Source: an uncultured Blautia sp.
GTDB lineage: Bacteria > Bacillota > Clostridia > Lachnospirales > Lachnospiraceae
Length of the DNA stretch: 64,000 nucleotides
NCBI GenBank assembly: GCA_934364795.1
Contig: CAKRMK010000007.1
Location: forward strand, 53,838 to 117,837
Direction of reading: 5' to 3'
The notes under the pieces are model-generated. The model searched no databases. It was not told where the DNA came from and saw only the letters and a program-made list of their open reading frames with translations. Positions 25,948-35,479 of the stretch are shown piece after piece. The translations under genes were made by a program, and so were the position numbers. Position 1 is the first letter of the stretch; each line of letters opens with the position of its first letter.

Positions 25948-27774
25948 TTACAACCCTGTTTCTTCCAGAAATCTGGATGGATCCCGCTCTTTTTCATACT
26001 GGTGCCTTACATAACAAAGCATCAGCTCTTTTTTTGCCCTGGTCATGCCAACATAAAAAAGACGCCGTTCCTCTTCCAGTGCTTCTGCCAGCACTGCCTT
26101 TTTATAAGGAATGCTGCCCTCATTTACGTTCATAATGTAAACTTTATCATATTCCAGTCCTTTGACTGCATGCAAAGTAGAAACTACAATCCCTTCTCTT
26201 TTATTTTCCTGTTTCTTCGCCTGCTCTGTCAGCTTTTTGGTATAGTCATCAATATAATTCTGCCACTCTTCCAGATTTTTCATCCCTTTTGCGCTTTCCT
26301 GCACTCTGTCCAGAACTTCCAGAAGCTCCTCCGGACGAATTTTACGATACTGGGCATATTCAGTAAGGTATTCCTCATAACCCATACCTTTGCGGATAAA
26401 ATTAACAGCTGCATAAGGAGAAAGAGTGGATAAAATCCTAAGATGGGTTTCCAAAGTGGTGATCCTGTCGTACATCCAGTCCTTATCTTTGTAGTATTCT
26501 CTTAATCCGTCAAAAGAAACAGTGGTCTGTGTCAGGGCATCTCTTGCAATATAGCGGTTAGGCCGGTTCATGATCTCCAGAAAAGTTTTCCTTTTTCTGT
26601 CTCCTGCTGCCATTTTCAGATACGCCATAAGATTCCTGCTGATCCAGTGACGGAAAAGATTTGGAAGCTGCTCTTTCATGGTGAAAGGAATCTGGTATTC
26701 CATCAATGCTCCAACAAGTCCTTCTGCCTCCTGATTCGTCCGAAACAAAACAGCCGTATCCTCCAGATTCTCCCCTGCATCCAGCCTTTTTTTCAAAAAA
26801 GAAGCTACTTTTACATATTCCTCTCTTGGATTGTCAAACTCCATCAACCGAACCGGTTTTCCTGGTTCATTTGGAGTGGAAAGCTTTTTCTGAAAACGTT
26901 TTTTGTTGCAGTCGATCACATTCATTGCCGCCTGAAGCACATTCCCGGAACAGCGGTAATTAATGTTCAGAAGAACGGTCTGGGCTTTTGGATAGTCCTT
27001 TGTGAAATTTAGCATAATTTCAGGCTTGGCTCCCCGGAAATGATAAATAGACTGGTCATCATCCCCCACTATGAAAAGATTATCCCTTGGCCTTGCCAGC
27101 ATTCTTACAATATCGTACTGAAGATGGTTGATATCCTGAAATTCATCAACCATAATATACTGGAATTTATTCTGCCATGCTGCCAGAATATCCTTTCTCT
27201 TATCAAAAAGTTCATAACAGCAAAGAAGCATGTCATCAAAATCCAGTTTCCGCCTCTGACGCAGCGTTTTCTGATAGCCTGTGTAAATCTGCCGGAATAC
27301 ATCATCCGAGCAGCAGGATGCATAATAATGATCCAGAGAAATACGGTTTCCCTTCACCACACTGATTTCTTTGGCAATATCCTCCTGGAAATCCCCTTCC
27401 TGTGCAAGCTCCTGGCCAAATTCAAGAACCATTTCTTTTAAAATGATATATTTTTCCTCTTCTGACAGAATATTTCCCGCTCCAAGACCGTACGCCTGTT
27501 TCAGGATTCCGTAAAAAACACCGTGAAATGTGCCAAAGGTTACAGCCGTGGAAGTCTGTCCTGTAAATTTCAGGAACCGTTCTTTCATTTCCTTTGCAGC
27601 TGCCCTGGAAAAGGTCACAACAAGAACAGAGGATGCAGGTATCTTCCCCTCACCAGTCATATATGCAGTTCTTTCTACAATAACAGAGGTTTTCCCCGAA
27701 CCGGGGCCTGCCAGAACCATCATCGGTCCTGACAGGTGAGCGATTGCTCTTAATTGAGATGGATTTTTCTTCAT
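25948..27774 (-). CDS. UvrD/PcrA-type ATP-dependent DNA helicase
   Basis: 608-residue superfamily 1A helicase: motif I AGPGSGKTSVIVERT, motif II VDEFQDINHLQYDIV, motif III GDDDQSIYHFRGA, motif IV ILLNINYRCSG-like region, motif V TLHAVKGLEYDKVYIMNVNEGSIP and motif VI EEERRLFYVGMTRAKKEL. It is about 130 residues shorter than the PcrA at 36213-38363 and lacks the C-terminal Tudor-like tail, so it is a paralogue rather than the housekeeping enzyme. Its ATG shares one base with the gltX stop (TAATG), indicating coupled translation. Confidence 0.92.
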   Translation of the reverse strand: MKKNPSQLRAIAHLSGPMMVLAGPGSGKTSVIVERTAYMTGEGKIPASSVLVVTFSRAAAKEMKERFLKFTGQTSTAVTFGTFHGVFYGILKQAYGLGAGNILSEEEKYIILKEMVLEFGQELAQEGDFQEDIAKEISVVKGNRISLDHYYASCCSDDVFRQIYTGYQKTLRQRRKLDFDDMLLCCYELFDKRKDILAAWQNKFQYIMVDEFQDINHLQYDIVRMLARPRDNLFIVGDDDQSIYHFRGAKPEIMLNFTKDYPKAQTVLLNINYRCSGNVLQAAMNVIDCNKKRFQKKLSTPNEPGKPVRLMEFDNPREEYVKVASFLKKRLDAGENLEDTAVLFRTNQEAEGLVGALMEYQIPFTMKEQLPNLFRHWISRNLMAYLKMAAGDRKRKTFLEIMNRPNRYIARDALTQTTVSFDGLREYYKDKDWMYDRITTLETHLRILSTLSPYAAVNFIRKGMGYEEYLTEYAQYRKIRPEELLEVLDRVQESAKGMKNLEEWQNYIDDYTKKLTEQAKKQENKREGIVVSTLHAVKGLEYDKVYIMNVNEGSIPYKKAVLAEALEEERRLFYVGMTRAKKELMLCYVRHQYEKERDPSRFLEETGL

Positions 27775-29228
27775 TACAGATTTTCAAGCTTTTCGATTGC
27801 TGCTTTCACACGGCGGATTGTCTCATCCTTGCCAATGATCTCCATGATCTCAGTAGCTCCTGCCGGAGTCATCTGCTTGCCGGAAACAGCTGTACGAAGA
27901 GGCCACATTACATAGCCGTTCTTGTAGCCTTTCTCCTTAACAAATTCACTTAAAGAAGCAAACAGAGGATCATTGGTATAATCTTCCTGTGCTTCCAGTA
28001 ACGGAAGGACCTCTTTTAATACGGTAAGAGAAGTCTCCTCGTTGGTTTTCATTTTCTTATGGCAGTACATTGCTGCATCATATTCCGGAACAGCTTCAAA
28101 GAAATCAATCAGTGCCGGGATATCCAGGAAAGTCTCGATTCTGGTCTGAACCATAGCTGCGATTTTCTTGAAGTTAAAGTCCTTTGTAAGAACCTGTTTC
28201 ATGTACGGAAGTGCTCTTTCATAAAATACTTCCGGATCCATTTTCTTAATGTATTCGCCGTTCATCCAGCGAAGCTTGTTAATATCAAATACAGCCGGAG
28301 ACTTGTTGATATGATGATAATCAAACTTCTCAACCAGTTCCTTCAGGCTGAAGATTTCGTTATTGTCTGCCGGGCTCCATCCAAGAAGTGCAACGTAGTT
28401 TACAATTGCCTCAGAAACAAATCCCTGCTCCAGAAGATCCTCATATGAGGAATGTCCGGAACGCTTGGACAGCTTGGCATGTGTCTCATCTGTGATCAGC
28501 GGGCAATGTACATATACCGGTATCTCCCAGCCAAATGCTTCGTAAATACGATTATATTTTGGTGAAGAAGAAAGATACTCATTTCCTCTTACTACATGAG
28601 TGATTCCCATAAGATGGTCGTCTACAACATTTGCAAAATTGTAAGTAGGATATCCATCGGACTTAATAAGGATCAGATCCTCCAGCTCCTCATTATTTAC
28701 TGTGATATCTCCATAAATAACATCATGGAAAGTGGTAGTTCCCTCTGTAGGCATGTTAAAACGGATTACATGAGGTTCTCCTGCATCAAGACGGTGCTGA
28801 ACTTCTTCTTTGGAAAGCTTCAGACAGCGTTTGTCATAGATAGAGATCTCTTTGCCTGCAACCACACGCTTCATGCTCTCCAGCTCTTCCTTCTGGCAGA
28901 AGCAATAGTAAGCATCCCCCTGCTCTACAAGCTGTTTCGCATATTTCAGATAAATGCCCTGTGCCTGTCTCTCGCTCTGTACATAAGGACCAACTCCGCC
29001 ATCCTTATCCGGTCCCTCGTCATGAAGAAGCCCTGTTTTTTCCATGGTACGGTAGATGATATCAACAGCACCTTCCACATAACGCTCCTGGTCTGTATCT
29101 TCAATACGGAGGATAAAATCTCCGCCTTCATGCTTTGTAATAAGATATGCATATAATGCTGTTCTTAAATTTCCAACATGCATTCTGCCTGTAGGGCTTG
29201 GTGCAAATCTGGTTCTGATCTTACTCAT
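27774..29228 (-). CDS. gltX: Glutamyl-tRNA synthetase
   Basis: Class I aminoacyl-tRNA synthetase, 484 residues, with the HIGH-type motif [18 protein letters not shown] and KMSKS-type KLSKRSG, and the C-terminal anticodon-binding helical domain ([20 protein letters not shown]). It probably charges both tRNA-Glu and tRNA-Gln in this lineage (inference from family). An intact MITE-like repeat sits 40 bases upstream of the start codon, in the leader or promoter region. Confidence 0.96.
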   Translation of the reverse strand: MSKIRTRFAPSPTGRMHVGNLRTALYAYLITKHEGGDFILRIEDTDQERYVEGAVDIIYRTMEKTGLLHDEGPDKDGGVGPYVQSERQAQGIYLKYAKQLVEQGDAYYCFCQKEELESMKRVVAGKEISIYDKRCLKLSKEEVQHRLDAGEPHVIRFNMPTEGTTTFHDVIYGDITVNNEELEDLILIKSDGYPTYNFANVVDDHLMGITHVVRGNEYLSSSPKYNRIYEAFGWEIPVYVHCPLITDETHAKLSKRSGHSSYEDLLEQGFVSEAIVNYVALLGWSPADNNEIFSLKELVEKFDYHHINKSPAVFDINKLRWMNGEYIKKMDPEVFYERALPYMKQVLTKDFNFKKIAAMVQTRIETFLDIPALIDFFEAVPEYDAAMYCHKKMKTNEETSLTVLKEVLPLLEAQEDYTNDPLFASLSEFVKEKGYKNGYVMWPLRTAVSGKQMTPAGATEIMEIIGKDETIRRVKAAIEKLENL

Positions 29229-29267
29229 AATCTCTGTATCTCCTGTTATTTATTTGCAGCTGATTGT

Positions 29268-29431
29268 TAGAGCGTGTTTGAAAAAGGCTTTCTGCAAGAT
29301 GTGCGTCACAATTTGTGGGAGATTTTGCCCGGATGAGGGCGCCGTAGCGGGCTACGGCAACTGAATTCGGGTAAAATATACCGCAAAGTGGGGCGTGCAG
29401 ATTGTGGGAATGATTTTTCAAACAGGCTCTA
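29268..29431. repeat. Intact MITE-like palindromic repeat (reference copy)
   Basis: 164 bp with terminal inverted repeats TAGAGCGTGTTTGAAAAA and (inverted right end) TAGAGCCTGTTTGAAAAA, 17 of 18 matching, beginning and ending with TA as expected for a TA target. The arms stay partly complementary inward (TGTGCGTCACAATTTGTGGG against TGCACGCCCCACTTTGCGG) and the centre is a perfect hairpin GCCGTAGC-GG-GCTACGGC. No open frame inside. Partial copies occur at seven or more other places in this window. Confidence 0.85.
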
Positions 29432-29554
29432 GTGCAGCCACATTTATTTTCCAAAATCATAGTGTGCGGAATCCGCTCCTAACAGCAGCCCGCATAAATC
29501 TATTATATAACAAACCTTTTCCAAATGTCCATAGGATTTCCCGGACAAATAAGA

Positions 29555-29609
29555 GAAAAAAACTCCCTGAAACCAAAGCGTATCGAAAAAAAGCTCTGGC
29601 CTCAGGGAG
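29555..29609 (-). terminator. Intrinsic terminator of acpP
   Basis: Minus strand: CTCCCTGAGGCCAGAGC pairs with GCTTTGGTTTCAGGGAG, followed by TTTTTTT. It starts about 19 bases after the acpP stop. Confidence 0.88.
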
Positions 29610-29627
29610 ATGTCATCATCCAAATGA

Positions 29628-29861
29628 TTATGCATCGATTCCTTTATCTCTTAAATAATCGATAACATCACCAACAGTATTCAGCTCTGTAAGCTCTTCT
29701 GCCGGAATCTCGATGTTATACTCATCCTCAAGAGCCATAACAAGCTCGAACAGGTCAAGGGAATCTGCCCCCAGGTCATCCTTGAAAGAAGTATCTGCTG
29801 TAATTGTCTCTGCGTCGCAGTTAAGCTGCTCTGCGATCATTTCACTCATCTTTTCTAACAT
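29628..29861 (-). CDS. acpP: Acyl carrier protein
   Basis: 77-residue acidic four-helix protein carrying acyl chains in fatty-acid synthesis. The phosphopantetheine-attachment Ser lies in DDLGADSLDLFELVMALEDEY. Upstream promoter and downstream terminator show it is monocistronic here, away from fab genes. Confidence 0.95.
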   Translation of the reverse strand: MLEKMSEMIAEQLNCDAETITADTSFKDDLGADSLDLFELVMALEDEYNIEIPAEELTELNTVGDVIDYLRDKGIDA

Positions 29862-29952
29862 TGTTCATTCTCCTTTAAATAAATCTCTCGAAAACCGGCC
29901 GCAACTGGTAGTATCCCAGGCTTTTCACAGCCGTATATCACATACTGCGGAA

Positions 29953-29981
29953 AGTATATAATCTGATGACGCATTTGTCAA
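29953..29981 (-). promoter_or_regulatory. sigma-A promoter of acpP
   Basis: Minus-strand TTGACA (29976-29981), 17-base spacer, TATACT (29953-29958). Confidence 0.85.
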
Positions 29982-29986
29982 GAGAA

Positions 29987-31213
29987 TTATAGTATAAATT
30001 CCGGTTCCTGGAATTTAATCTGTCTTGACACGCTAAGCGCCAGTCCCATCTCTGCCATCAAAAACAGTACCGAAGTTCCTCCATAACTGATAAACGGCAG
30101 AGTAACACCTGTATTTGGCATAATATTCAGTACTACGGCCACATTCATAATAACCTGCAGGGCTATATGGACAAATACACCGCTTACAAGCAAAGAGCCA
30201 AACATATCCGGCGCATTCTGTGCGATAAAAAACAGCCTGTACAGAAGATATGCAAACAAAGCCAGCAGCATAAGCGCCCCGAAAATTCCAAGCTCCTCAC
30301 AGATAATGGAAAAGATCATATCGTTTTGTGCCTCTGGAACACTTCCCAGCTTCTGGATGCTGTTACCAAGTCCTCTTCCGAAAAATCCTCCGGAACCAAT
30401 GGCATACAGAGCCTGCAGCGTCTGGTACCCGTCACCGCTTGCATAATCTTCCGGATGAAGCCAAACCTGGATACGGCGCAGACGGAAATTGGAGCTCTGT
30501 GGCATATTAGAAAGAACCACCAGCAAAATTACTACAAACACCACTGCCACTGCCACAATAATAACAAAAGGCTTGGTCTTGGGATGTGCAATAAACACCA
30601 GCCCGAATGTAATACCGAAAATGATCATGGCTGTACTTAAGTTATCGGTAAAAACATATGCAACCAGAGCCTGTACTCCTCCCACTCCGAAAAGTACCAT
30701 GGTAGCCTTAAGCGTCTGTACCTTTTTCCCCATTCCCACAATAAGATAAGACAGGGTAACGATCACTGCAATTTTTGCAACCTCGGCAGGCTGAAACTGT
30801 ATACCGATCTTCAGCCATCTGCGGGCTCCATGGGATTCTACTCCAAAAGGAGTCTGTACCAGAAACATTAAAAATAAAGAAAGCCCATATAAGATCATGG
30901 GAAACTTAGCCAGAATATGATAGTCTATGTAAGATATTACAATGGCAATGATCAGACATCCCACACTGGTCACAGCCTGGTTGGTGAAGAAATGCATATC
31001 ATCTCCCCAGTTCACCTGTGCCATATAGGAGCTTGTACTGTAAAGCATAATAAGTCCGAAACACATGATCAGAATGATTACTGCCACCAGATTAAAATCA
31101 TAGTAATCATAAGTCTTTTTCATTTTTATGGATTTTCCTATAATAGAACCAGGTCTTGCACTTTTCCTTCTGGACCGGGCACCTGTCTTTTTTCTTTTTT
31201 TCACAGTATCCAT
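29987..31213 (-). CDS. FtsW/SpoVE-type SEDS peptidoglycan polymerase
   Basis: 408 residues: a basic cytoplasmic N-terminus of about 35 residues (KKRKKTGARSRRKSARPG), then ten or so membrane helices with the SEDS signatures ARRWLKIGIQFQPAEVAKIA, DNLSTAMIIFGI, GLGNSIQKLGSVPEAQNDMIFSIICEELG and the C-terminal MPNTGVTLPFISYGGTSVLF. SEDS proteins polymerise glycan strands with a partner class B PBP. No PBP or mur genes are adjacent, so whether it is the division FtsW or the sporulation SpoVE cannot be decided from context. Confidence 0.92.
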   Translation of the reverse strand: MDTVKKRKKTGARSRRKSARPGSIIGKSIKMKKTYDYYDFNLVAVIILIMCFGLIMLYSTSSYMAQVNWGDDMHFFTNQAVTSVGCLIIAIVISYIDYHILAKFPMILYGLSLFLMFLVQTPFGVESHGARRWLKIGIQFQPAEVAKIAVIVTLSYLIVGMGKKVQTLKATMVLFGVGGVQALVAYVFTDNLSTAMIIFGITFGLVFIAHPKTKPFVIIVAVAVVFVVILLVVLSNMPQSSNFRLRRIQVWLHPEDYASGDGYQTLQALYAIGSGGFFGRGLGNSIQKLGSVPEAQNDMIFSIICEELGIFGALMLLALFAYLLYRLFFIAQNAPDMFGSLLVSGVFVHIALQVIMNVAVVLNIMPNTGVTLPFISYGGTSVLFLMAEMGLALSVSRQIKFQEPEFIL

Positions 31214-31405
31214 GTATTCACCTGTTTCTGTTTCAGTTTATATTAATTGTTGTCTGTATAGACTGATTTTTCCTGCTTTCCATAAGGTTTTTAAAATTGA
31301 ATTTCATTATAACAGACTCTTTTTTCAGAAGCAAGCTGATTCCTCTTTCCACATAATCTTTCCACATAAATTTCGGCAAAAATAAGATTTTCACATCGAA
31401 TTATT

Positions 31406-31470
31406 AAAAAGAGAGCACAGCATATCCTGACACTTTGTATTAAATATCAAAACACACCATGCTCTCTTTT
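31406..31470 (-). terminator. Intrinsic terminator of the repeat-protein gene
   Basis: AAAAGAGAGCA and TGCTCTCTTTTT flank a large partly paired loop; on the minus strand a T-run follows. Lies 40 bases past the stop codon. Confidence 0.7.
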
Positions 31471-31509
31471 ATCTTATTCCTGCTTTATATACCTATTGTG
31501 AAGTATTTA

Positions 31510-34500
31510 TCAGTCCTCACTGCCATCATCGAAGCCTTCTGTTTCAATAATGAACTTCACATTTCCGCTCATGGAATCATCCTTTCCACTGAAGGTTGTG
31601 TAAGTTGCATCATCAGACTGCAGTGCTTCCAGACGATCCAGAACGCCCTGGAAATCATCTTCCATGGTATCTTTCAGTTTCTTGATACCCTCATCATAGA
31701 ATTCTTTCTCGCCATCTTTCAACTCTTTAGCTCCGTCTTTCAGATCCTTGGCTCCATCTTTCAGCTCTTTGGCTCCGTCTTTCAGATCCTTAGCTCCGTC
31801 TTTCAGATCACTTGCTCCATCATCCAGATCTTTTGCTCCATCCTTCAGATCACTTGCTCCATTTGTCAGAGTTGTGGTTCCATCTGCCAGAGTCTGTGCT
31901 CCGCTTGCCAGAGTATCTGTTCCATTCTTCAGATCACGGGTTCCATTGTTTACACTGTTTGCTCCGCTTCTAAGCTCGGAAGCTCCATTTCTAAGATCAG
32001 CAGCTCCGCTGGTCAGCTGGGAAATACCTGCCTTAACCTGTCCGCTGGCAGCTACCAGAGTACCAGCTCCGCTTACAAGGCTGCTTGTTCCAGATGCAAG
32101 CTGGCTTGCGCCACTGTTTAAGGATGCACTGTTTGCTGTAAGCTGATTTGCACCGCTGTTCAACGTAGCACTGTTTGCTGCTAATGTACCAATACCGGTT
32201 ACAAGCTGGCCTGTTGCCTTACTGATGCTCTGTACACCGCTTTCCAGTGTACTCTTTGCACTCTTTAAGGTCTTAGCTCCGCTAAGAAGTGCATTTGCAT
32301 TGGCGTTTTTCTTGCCCTGAAGCTGTGTGATACCACTCTTGATAGTCTTACCGGAGCTTATCAGTGTATCAGCTCCACTGATCAGTTCATCAGTGCTTGC
32401 TGCTGCAAATTCTTTATATCCGCTCTGAAGGCTGTCATTACCGGCTTTGATCTGTGCAACACCCTTGTTCAGTTTCTCAACCTGTGCTGTCATGGAAGTA
32501 AGATCACCAAGACTGTCCATAAGGCTGCTTACAGAAGAAAGGCTTGTTTTTACCTGCTTGCCCGCTGCTGTAAGGTTATCTGCTCCTGTTGTCAGATCAG
32601 TACCCTTTGTTTTCAGCTGTGCAAGACCGGAATTCAGGGAATCAGCACCCTTCTTTAAGGTTTCTGTACCTCTCTGTAAGGAATTAGCGCCAGTCTGTAA
32701 AGAATCAACTCCTGTTGCCAGGGAATCAACTCCTGTCTGCAGATTTGCAACTCCTGTCTGTAAGTTGCCTGCACCTGTTGCAACGCTGTTTGCTCCATCA
32801 GCTACATTTTTAGCACCATCAACTAATGTAGCTGCATTTGTATCAATTTGGGTAACTGCTGCAGTAGCCGCATCTGTAATATCAGTTGCAGAGTCATCCA
32901 TTTTATCTGCAATCTCCCTCAACGTATCTTGAATACTCTTTACCGGAACCTGTACCGCAACAGTCTGTGTGGACTGTGTTGATACTGTCATACCAGAAAG
33001 TGCGTCCTGTGCTGCTGCCACATTTCCGGAACCGCCATTTAACTGGTCAATTGCACTGCCTATCGCACTGGAAATTGCAGCCTGTGTACCTTCATCCAGA
33101 CTGGACAAATCAATATTCTGTAAAGTTGAAATTGCACCATTAATAGAATCATTTGCAGAACTCATATTTGCAGATGCATTATCAACAGAGGTTGTATCAA
33201 CGGGAACATCTGCTGTCACTTCCACTTCTGCTGTAGTACTGGAAAGTCCGTCAGCTGTATCGCGAAGAGTCTTTGCATAGTCATTTAATGCTTTTCCTGC
33301 AGTTCCACCAAGTTCATTTAATGCATAATCAGCACCCTGATTCAAAGTACCGATTCCATCCTTTACACTGGCTGCTCCTGTACTTACGCTGTCAGCTCCA
33401 GCCTTTAACTGATCAACACCTGTTTTCACCTGGCTGACTCCGTCTTTTACTCCGGAAACTCCTGTCTTAACCTGACCTACTCCTGCACTTACCTGTTTTG
33501 CTCCTGTTACTACACTGTCAGCTCCGCTTGCTACCTGTGAAGCGCCATCTGCTGCAGAGTTTACGCCGGAAACATACTGTTTTGCTCCGCTTGCAAGACT
33601 ATTGGCTCCATCTACGTACTGGTTCAGATTTGAAACCATCTCTGTAGGATTGGCATCACTTACAGTCTGTGCAACCTGTGCAAGCTTATTCGCTGCTGTA
33701 GTAATTCCCTGTGTTGCCTCATCAATTCCAGGAACCAGCTGTCCAATACCGTCTACCAGGCTCTTGATTCCAGATACATATTTCTTGGTTCCTTTTGCAA
33801 AGGTGTTCACACCATTCACATAATCCTTCACACCGGAAGTAAGAGTGGTGGTACCGTTTACATAATCAGTCACACCGTTTGCAAGCTGATTGCCACCTGC
33901 AACATACTGGTTCACACCAGTTGCCAGGTTGTTCATTCCTTCATTATATTCTTTCATCTTATCATTGAGAGTATCTACTCCGTCTGTATAAGACTTAATA
34001 CCATTTGCAAGAGTACCAACTCCATCTGTATACTGCTGTATACCAGACTGCAGGGTAGCTGCTCCGCTGTTTAACTGGGAAGCTCCGCTTTGTGCACTTG
34101 CAACACCGGAATCAAATTCATCATAGCTGGAAGAAAGGGTGCTTGCTCCGCCATAAAGAGTTCTGGTTCCATCATAAAGACTTCTTGTTCCGCTGTAGAG
34201 AGCATTTGTACCATCATACAGCTGGCTTGCTCCGTCTTTCAATGTGTCAGCACCATCTGAAAGTTCAGAAGCTCCGCTTTCCAGATCCTTGCTTCCACTG
34301 TATAAATCAGTAGCTCCGTCATACAGCTGACTGGTTCCGTCTTTCAGATCCTTGGTTCCGTCATAAAGGTCTTTGGTTCCATCGTAAAGCTCTTTTGTTC
34401 CATCATAAAGATCCTTGGTTCCATCAAAAAGATCCTTGGAGCCATCTACCAGCTTCACAGCTGCATCATCCAGCTCATCCAGGGAATCCTGAAGATCATC

Positions 34501-35289
34501 AATACTGTCTGTATCACTTAAATCCAGGCTGCTGAGAAGATCTGTCACTGCCATGGTAAAGGTATTTCCCATAGAGCAGTCTGTTACATCAGCTTCCATT
34601 GTGAAGCCTTCTGGAATATCAATCTTATCAGAAAGGTCATCACTAAGATCCAGGCTGTCCTTCAGTCCCGGAATTGCAACTCCCACAACCATTTCCTTAT
34701 CACCGTCAGAAATTACTTTACCATTATCAATGGTAACATTAGAGAAATTGTCTGAAGAAAGGATCATTCCTGTTACCATAACAAACGGGGAATACACTTC
34801 TACATTCTTCTTATCAACTTTCACTGTTTTCTTTGATTTATTTGTATATGTAACTTCCATACGGAGGTGTCCGCTTTTACCTGCCAGCTCATCCGGGGTA
34901 ATTGCCTTGTCATCCAGATAATACTGAATCTTCATATCTACAGGAAGCTCTTTGCTGGAAGTTCCCTGATAGTAAATATCACTGCTGTCTGTGCTCCAGG
35001 TAACCTTATCACCATCCTGTGTAAAAGTCTCATCACCTTTTACATTCTTGATTCCTTCCAGATCAGAGAAATCAGAAACGTCTCCATCAGCAGTTCCTGA
35101 ATTCTTCAGCCAGTCAGATACTGTGATATCCTTTACCTCACCTTCTGCGGTGGCATTTACATATACGGTTTCCTCCTTGGATACTGCATTCTCTGTGTTC
35201 TGCACTGCAGCCAGTGCCGGAGTAGTTCCAAGAACGGCAGCCATTCCGGCAGCCATCGTAACGTTTAAAATCTTTTTATTCCGATTCAT
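31510..35289 (-). CDS. Secreted X-X-X-Leu-X-X-Gly heptad-repeat protein
   Basis: 1259 residues. Signal peptide (VTMAAGMAAVLGTTPALA), an N-terminal beta-type domain to about residue 270, then several hundred residues of heptads with Leu and Gly/Ser-Gly at fixed spacing (for example LYDGTKDLYDGTKELYDG and, later, LASGTSSLVSGAGTL, LKDGAKDLKDGAKEL). This is the repeat type found in YhgE/Pip-like and RND-associated membrane proteins. Unlike YhgE proteins there is no C-terminal membrane block; the protein ends acidic (ETEGFDDGSED), so it should be exported whole. Long rod-like or coiled-coil structure is expected. Divergent tetR and paired operators suggest inducible expression. Molecular role unknown. 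Confidence 0.88.
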   Translation of the reverse strand: MNRNKKILNVTMAAGMAAVLGTTPALAAVQNTENAVSKEETVYVNATAEGEVKDITVSDWLKNSGTADGDVSDFSDLEGIKNVKGDETFTQDGDKVTWSTDSSDIYYQGTSSKELPVDMKIQYYLDDKAITPDELAGKSGHLRMEVTYTNKSKKTVKVDKKNVEVYSPFVMVTGMILSSDNFSNVTIDNGKVISDGDKEMVVGVAIPGLKDSLDLSDDLSDKIDIPEGFTMEADVTDCSMGNTFTMAVTDLLSSLDLSDTDSIDDLQDSLDELDDAAVKLVDGSKDLFDGTKDLYDGTKELYDGTKDLYDGTKDLKDGTSQLYDGATDLYSGSKDLESGASELSDGADTLKDGASQLYDGTNALYSGTRSLYDGTRTLYGGASTLSSSYDEFDSGVASAQSGASQLNSGAATLQSGIQQYTDGVGTLANGIKSYTDGVDTLNDKMKEYNEGMNNLATGVNQYVAGGNQLANGVTDYVNGTTTLTSGVKDYVNGVNTFAKGTKKYVSGIKSLVDGIGQLVPGIDEATQGITTAANKLAQVAQTVSDANPTEMVSNLNQYVDGANSLASGAKQYVSGVNSAADGASQVASGADSVVTGAKQVSAGVGQVKTGVSGVKDGVSQVKTGVDQLKAGADSVSTGAASVKDGIGTLNQGADYALNELGGTAGKALNDYAKTLRDTADGLSSTTAEVEVTADVPVDTTSVDNASANMSSANDSINGAISTLQNIDLSSLDEGTQAAISSAIGSAIDQLNGGSGNVAAAQDALSGMTVSTQSTQTVAVQVPVKSIQDTLREIADKMDDSATDITDAATAAVTQIDTNAATLVDGAKNVADGANSVATGAGNLQTGVANLQTGVDSLATGVDSLQTGANSLQRGTETLKKGADSLNSGLAQLKTKGTDLTTGADNLTAAGKQVKTSLSSVSSLMDSLGDLTSMTAQVEKLNKGVAQIKAGNDSLQSGYKEFAAASTDELISGADTLISSGKTIKSGITQLQGKKNANANALLSGAKTLKSAKSTLESGVQSISKATGQLVTGIGTLAANSATLNSGANQLTANSASLNSGASQLASGTSSLVSGAGTLVAASGQVKAGISQLTSGAADLRNGASELRSGANSVNNGTRDLKNGTDTLASGAQTLADGTTTLTNGASDLKDGAKDLDDGASDLKDGAKDLKDGAKELKDGAKDLKDGAKELKDGEKEFYDEGIKKLKDTMEDDFQGVLDRLEALQSDDATYTTFSGKDDSMSGNVKFIIETEGFDDGSED

Positions 35290-35339
35290 TTTAATACAAC
35301 TCCTTATTCAATCAGTTAGTCATCTCTTAACCTATGAAA

Positions 35340-35368
35340 GTTATACAGCAAAACTGACCAGTAGTCAA
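35340..35368 (-). promoter_or_regulatory. Promoter of the repeat-protein gene
   Basis: Minus-strand TTGACT (35363-35368), 17-base spacer, TATAAC (35340-35345). Overlapped by operator O1. Confidence 0.75.
35355..35367. promoter_or_regulatory. TetR-type operator O1
   Basis: TGAC-CAGTA-GTCA, an inverted repeat covering the -35/spacer of the leftward promoter. Same form and length as O2. Confidence 0.65.
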
Positions 35369-35405
35369 TATCTGTTTTTTATCCAAATCTTTTCCTGTTT
35401 TGATA

Positions 35406-35433
35406 TTGACTTTTAGTCATTTTTGTTTAAAAT
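35406..35433 (+). promoter_or_regulatory. Promoter of tetR
   Basis: TTGACT (35406-35411), 16-base spacer, TAAAAT (35428-35433); overlapped by operator O2, which implies autoregulation. Confidence 0.7.
35407..35419. promoter_or_regulatory. TetR-type operator O2
   Basis: TGAC-TTTTA-GTCA, centred 52 bp (about five helical turns) from O1. Confidence 0.65.
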
Positions 35434-35479
35434 AAGAACCATACTACCGTATAACCGTACAAATTAAGGAGGAAAAGGC

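Noticed and set aside
31700..34450. Short near-identical DNA repeats that could suggest CRISPR or tandem satellite DNA
   Set aside because: The periodicity is 21 bases and in frame, encoding the heptad repeats of the protein; there are no unique spacers of constant length.
31459..35416. Many plus-strand open frames opposite the repeat-protein gene
   Set aside because: They are shadows of repetitive Leu/Gly/Asp codons on the other strand; low-complexity Ser/Pro/Leu sequences, no ribosome sites, no recognisable domains.
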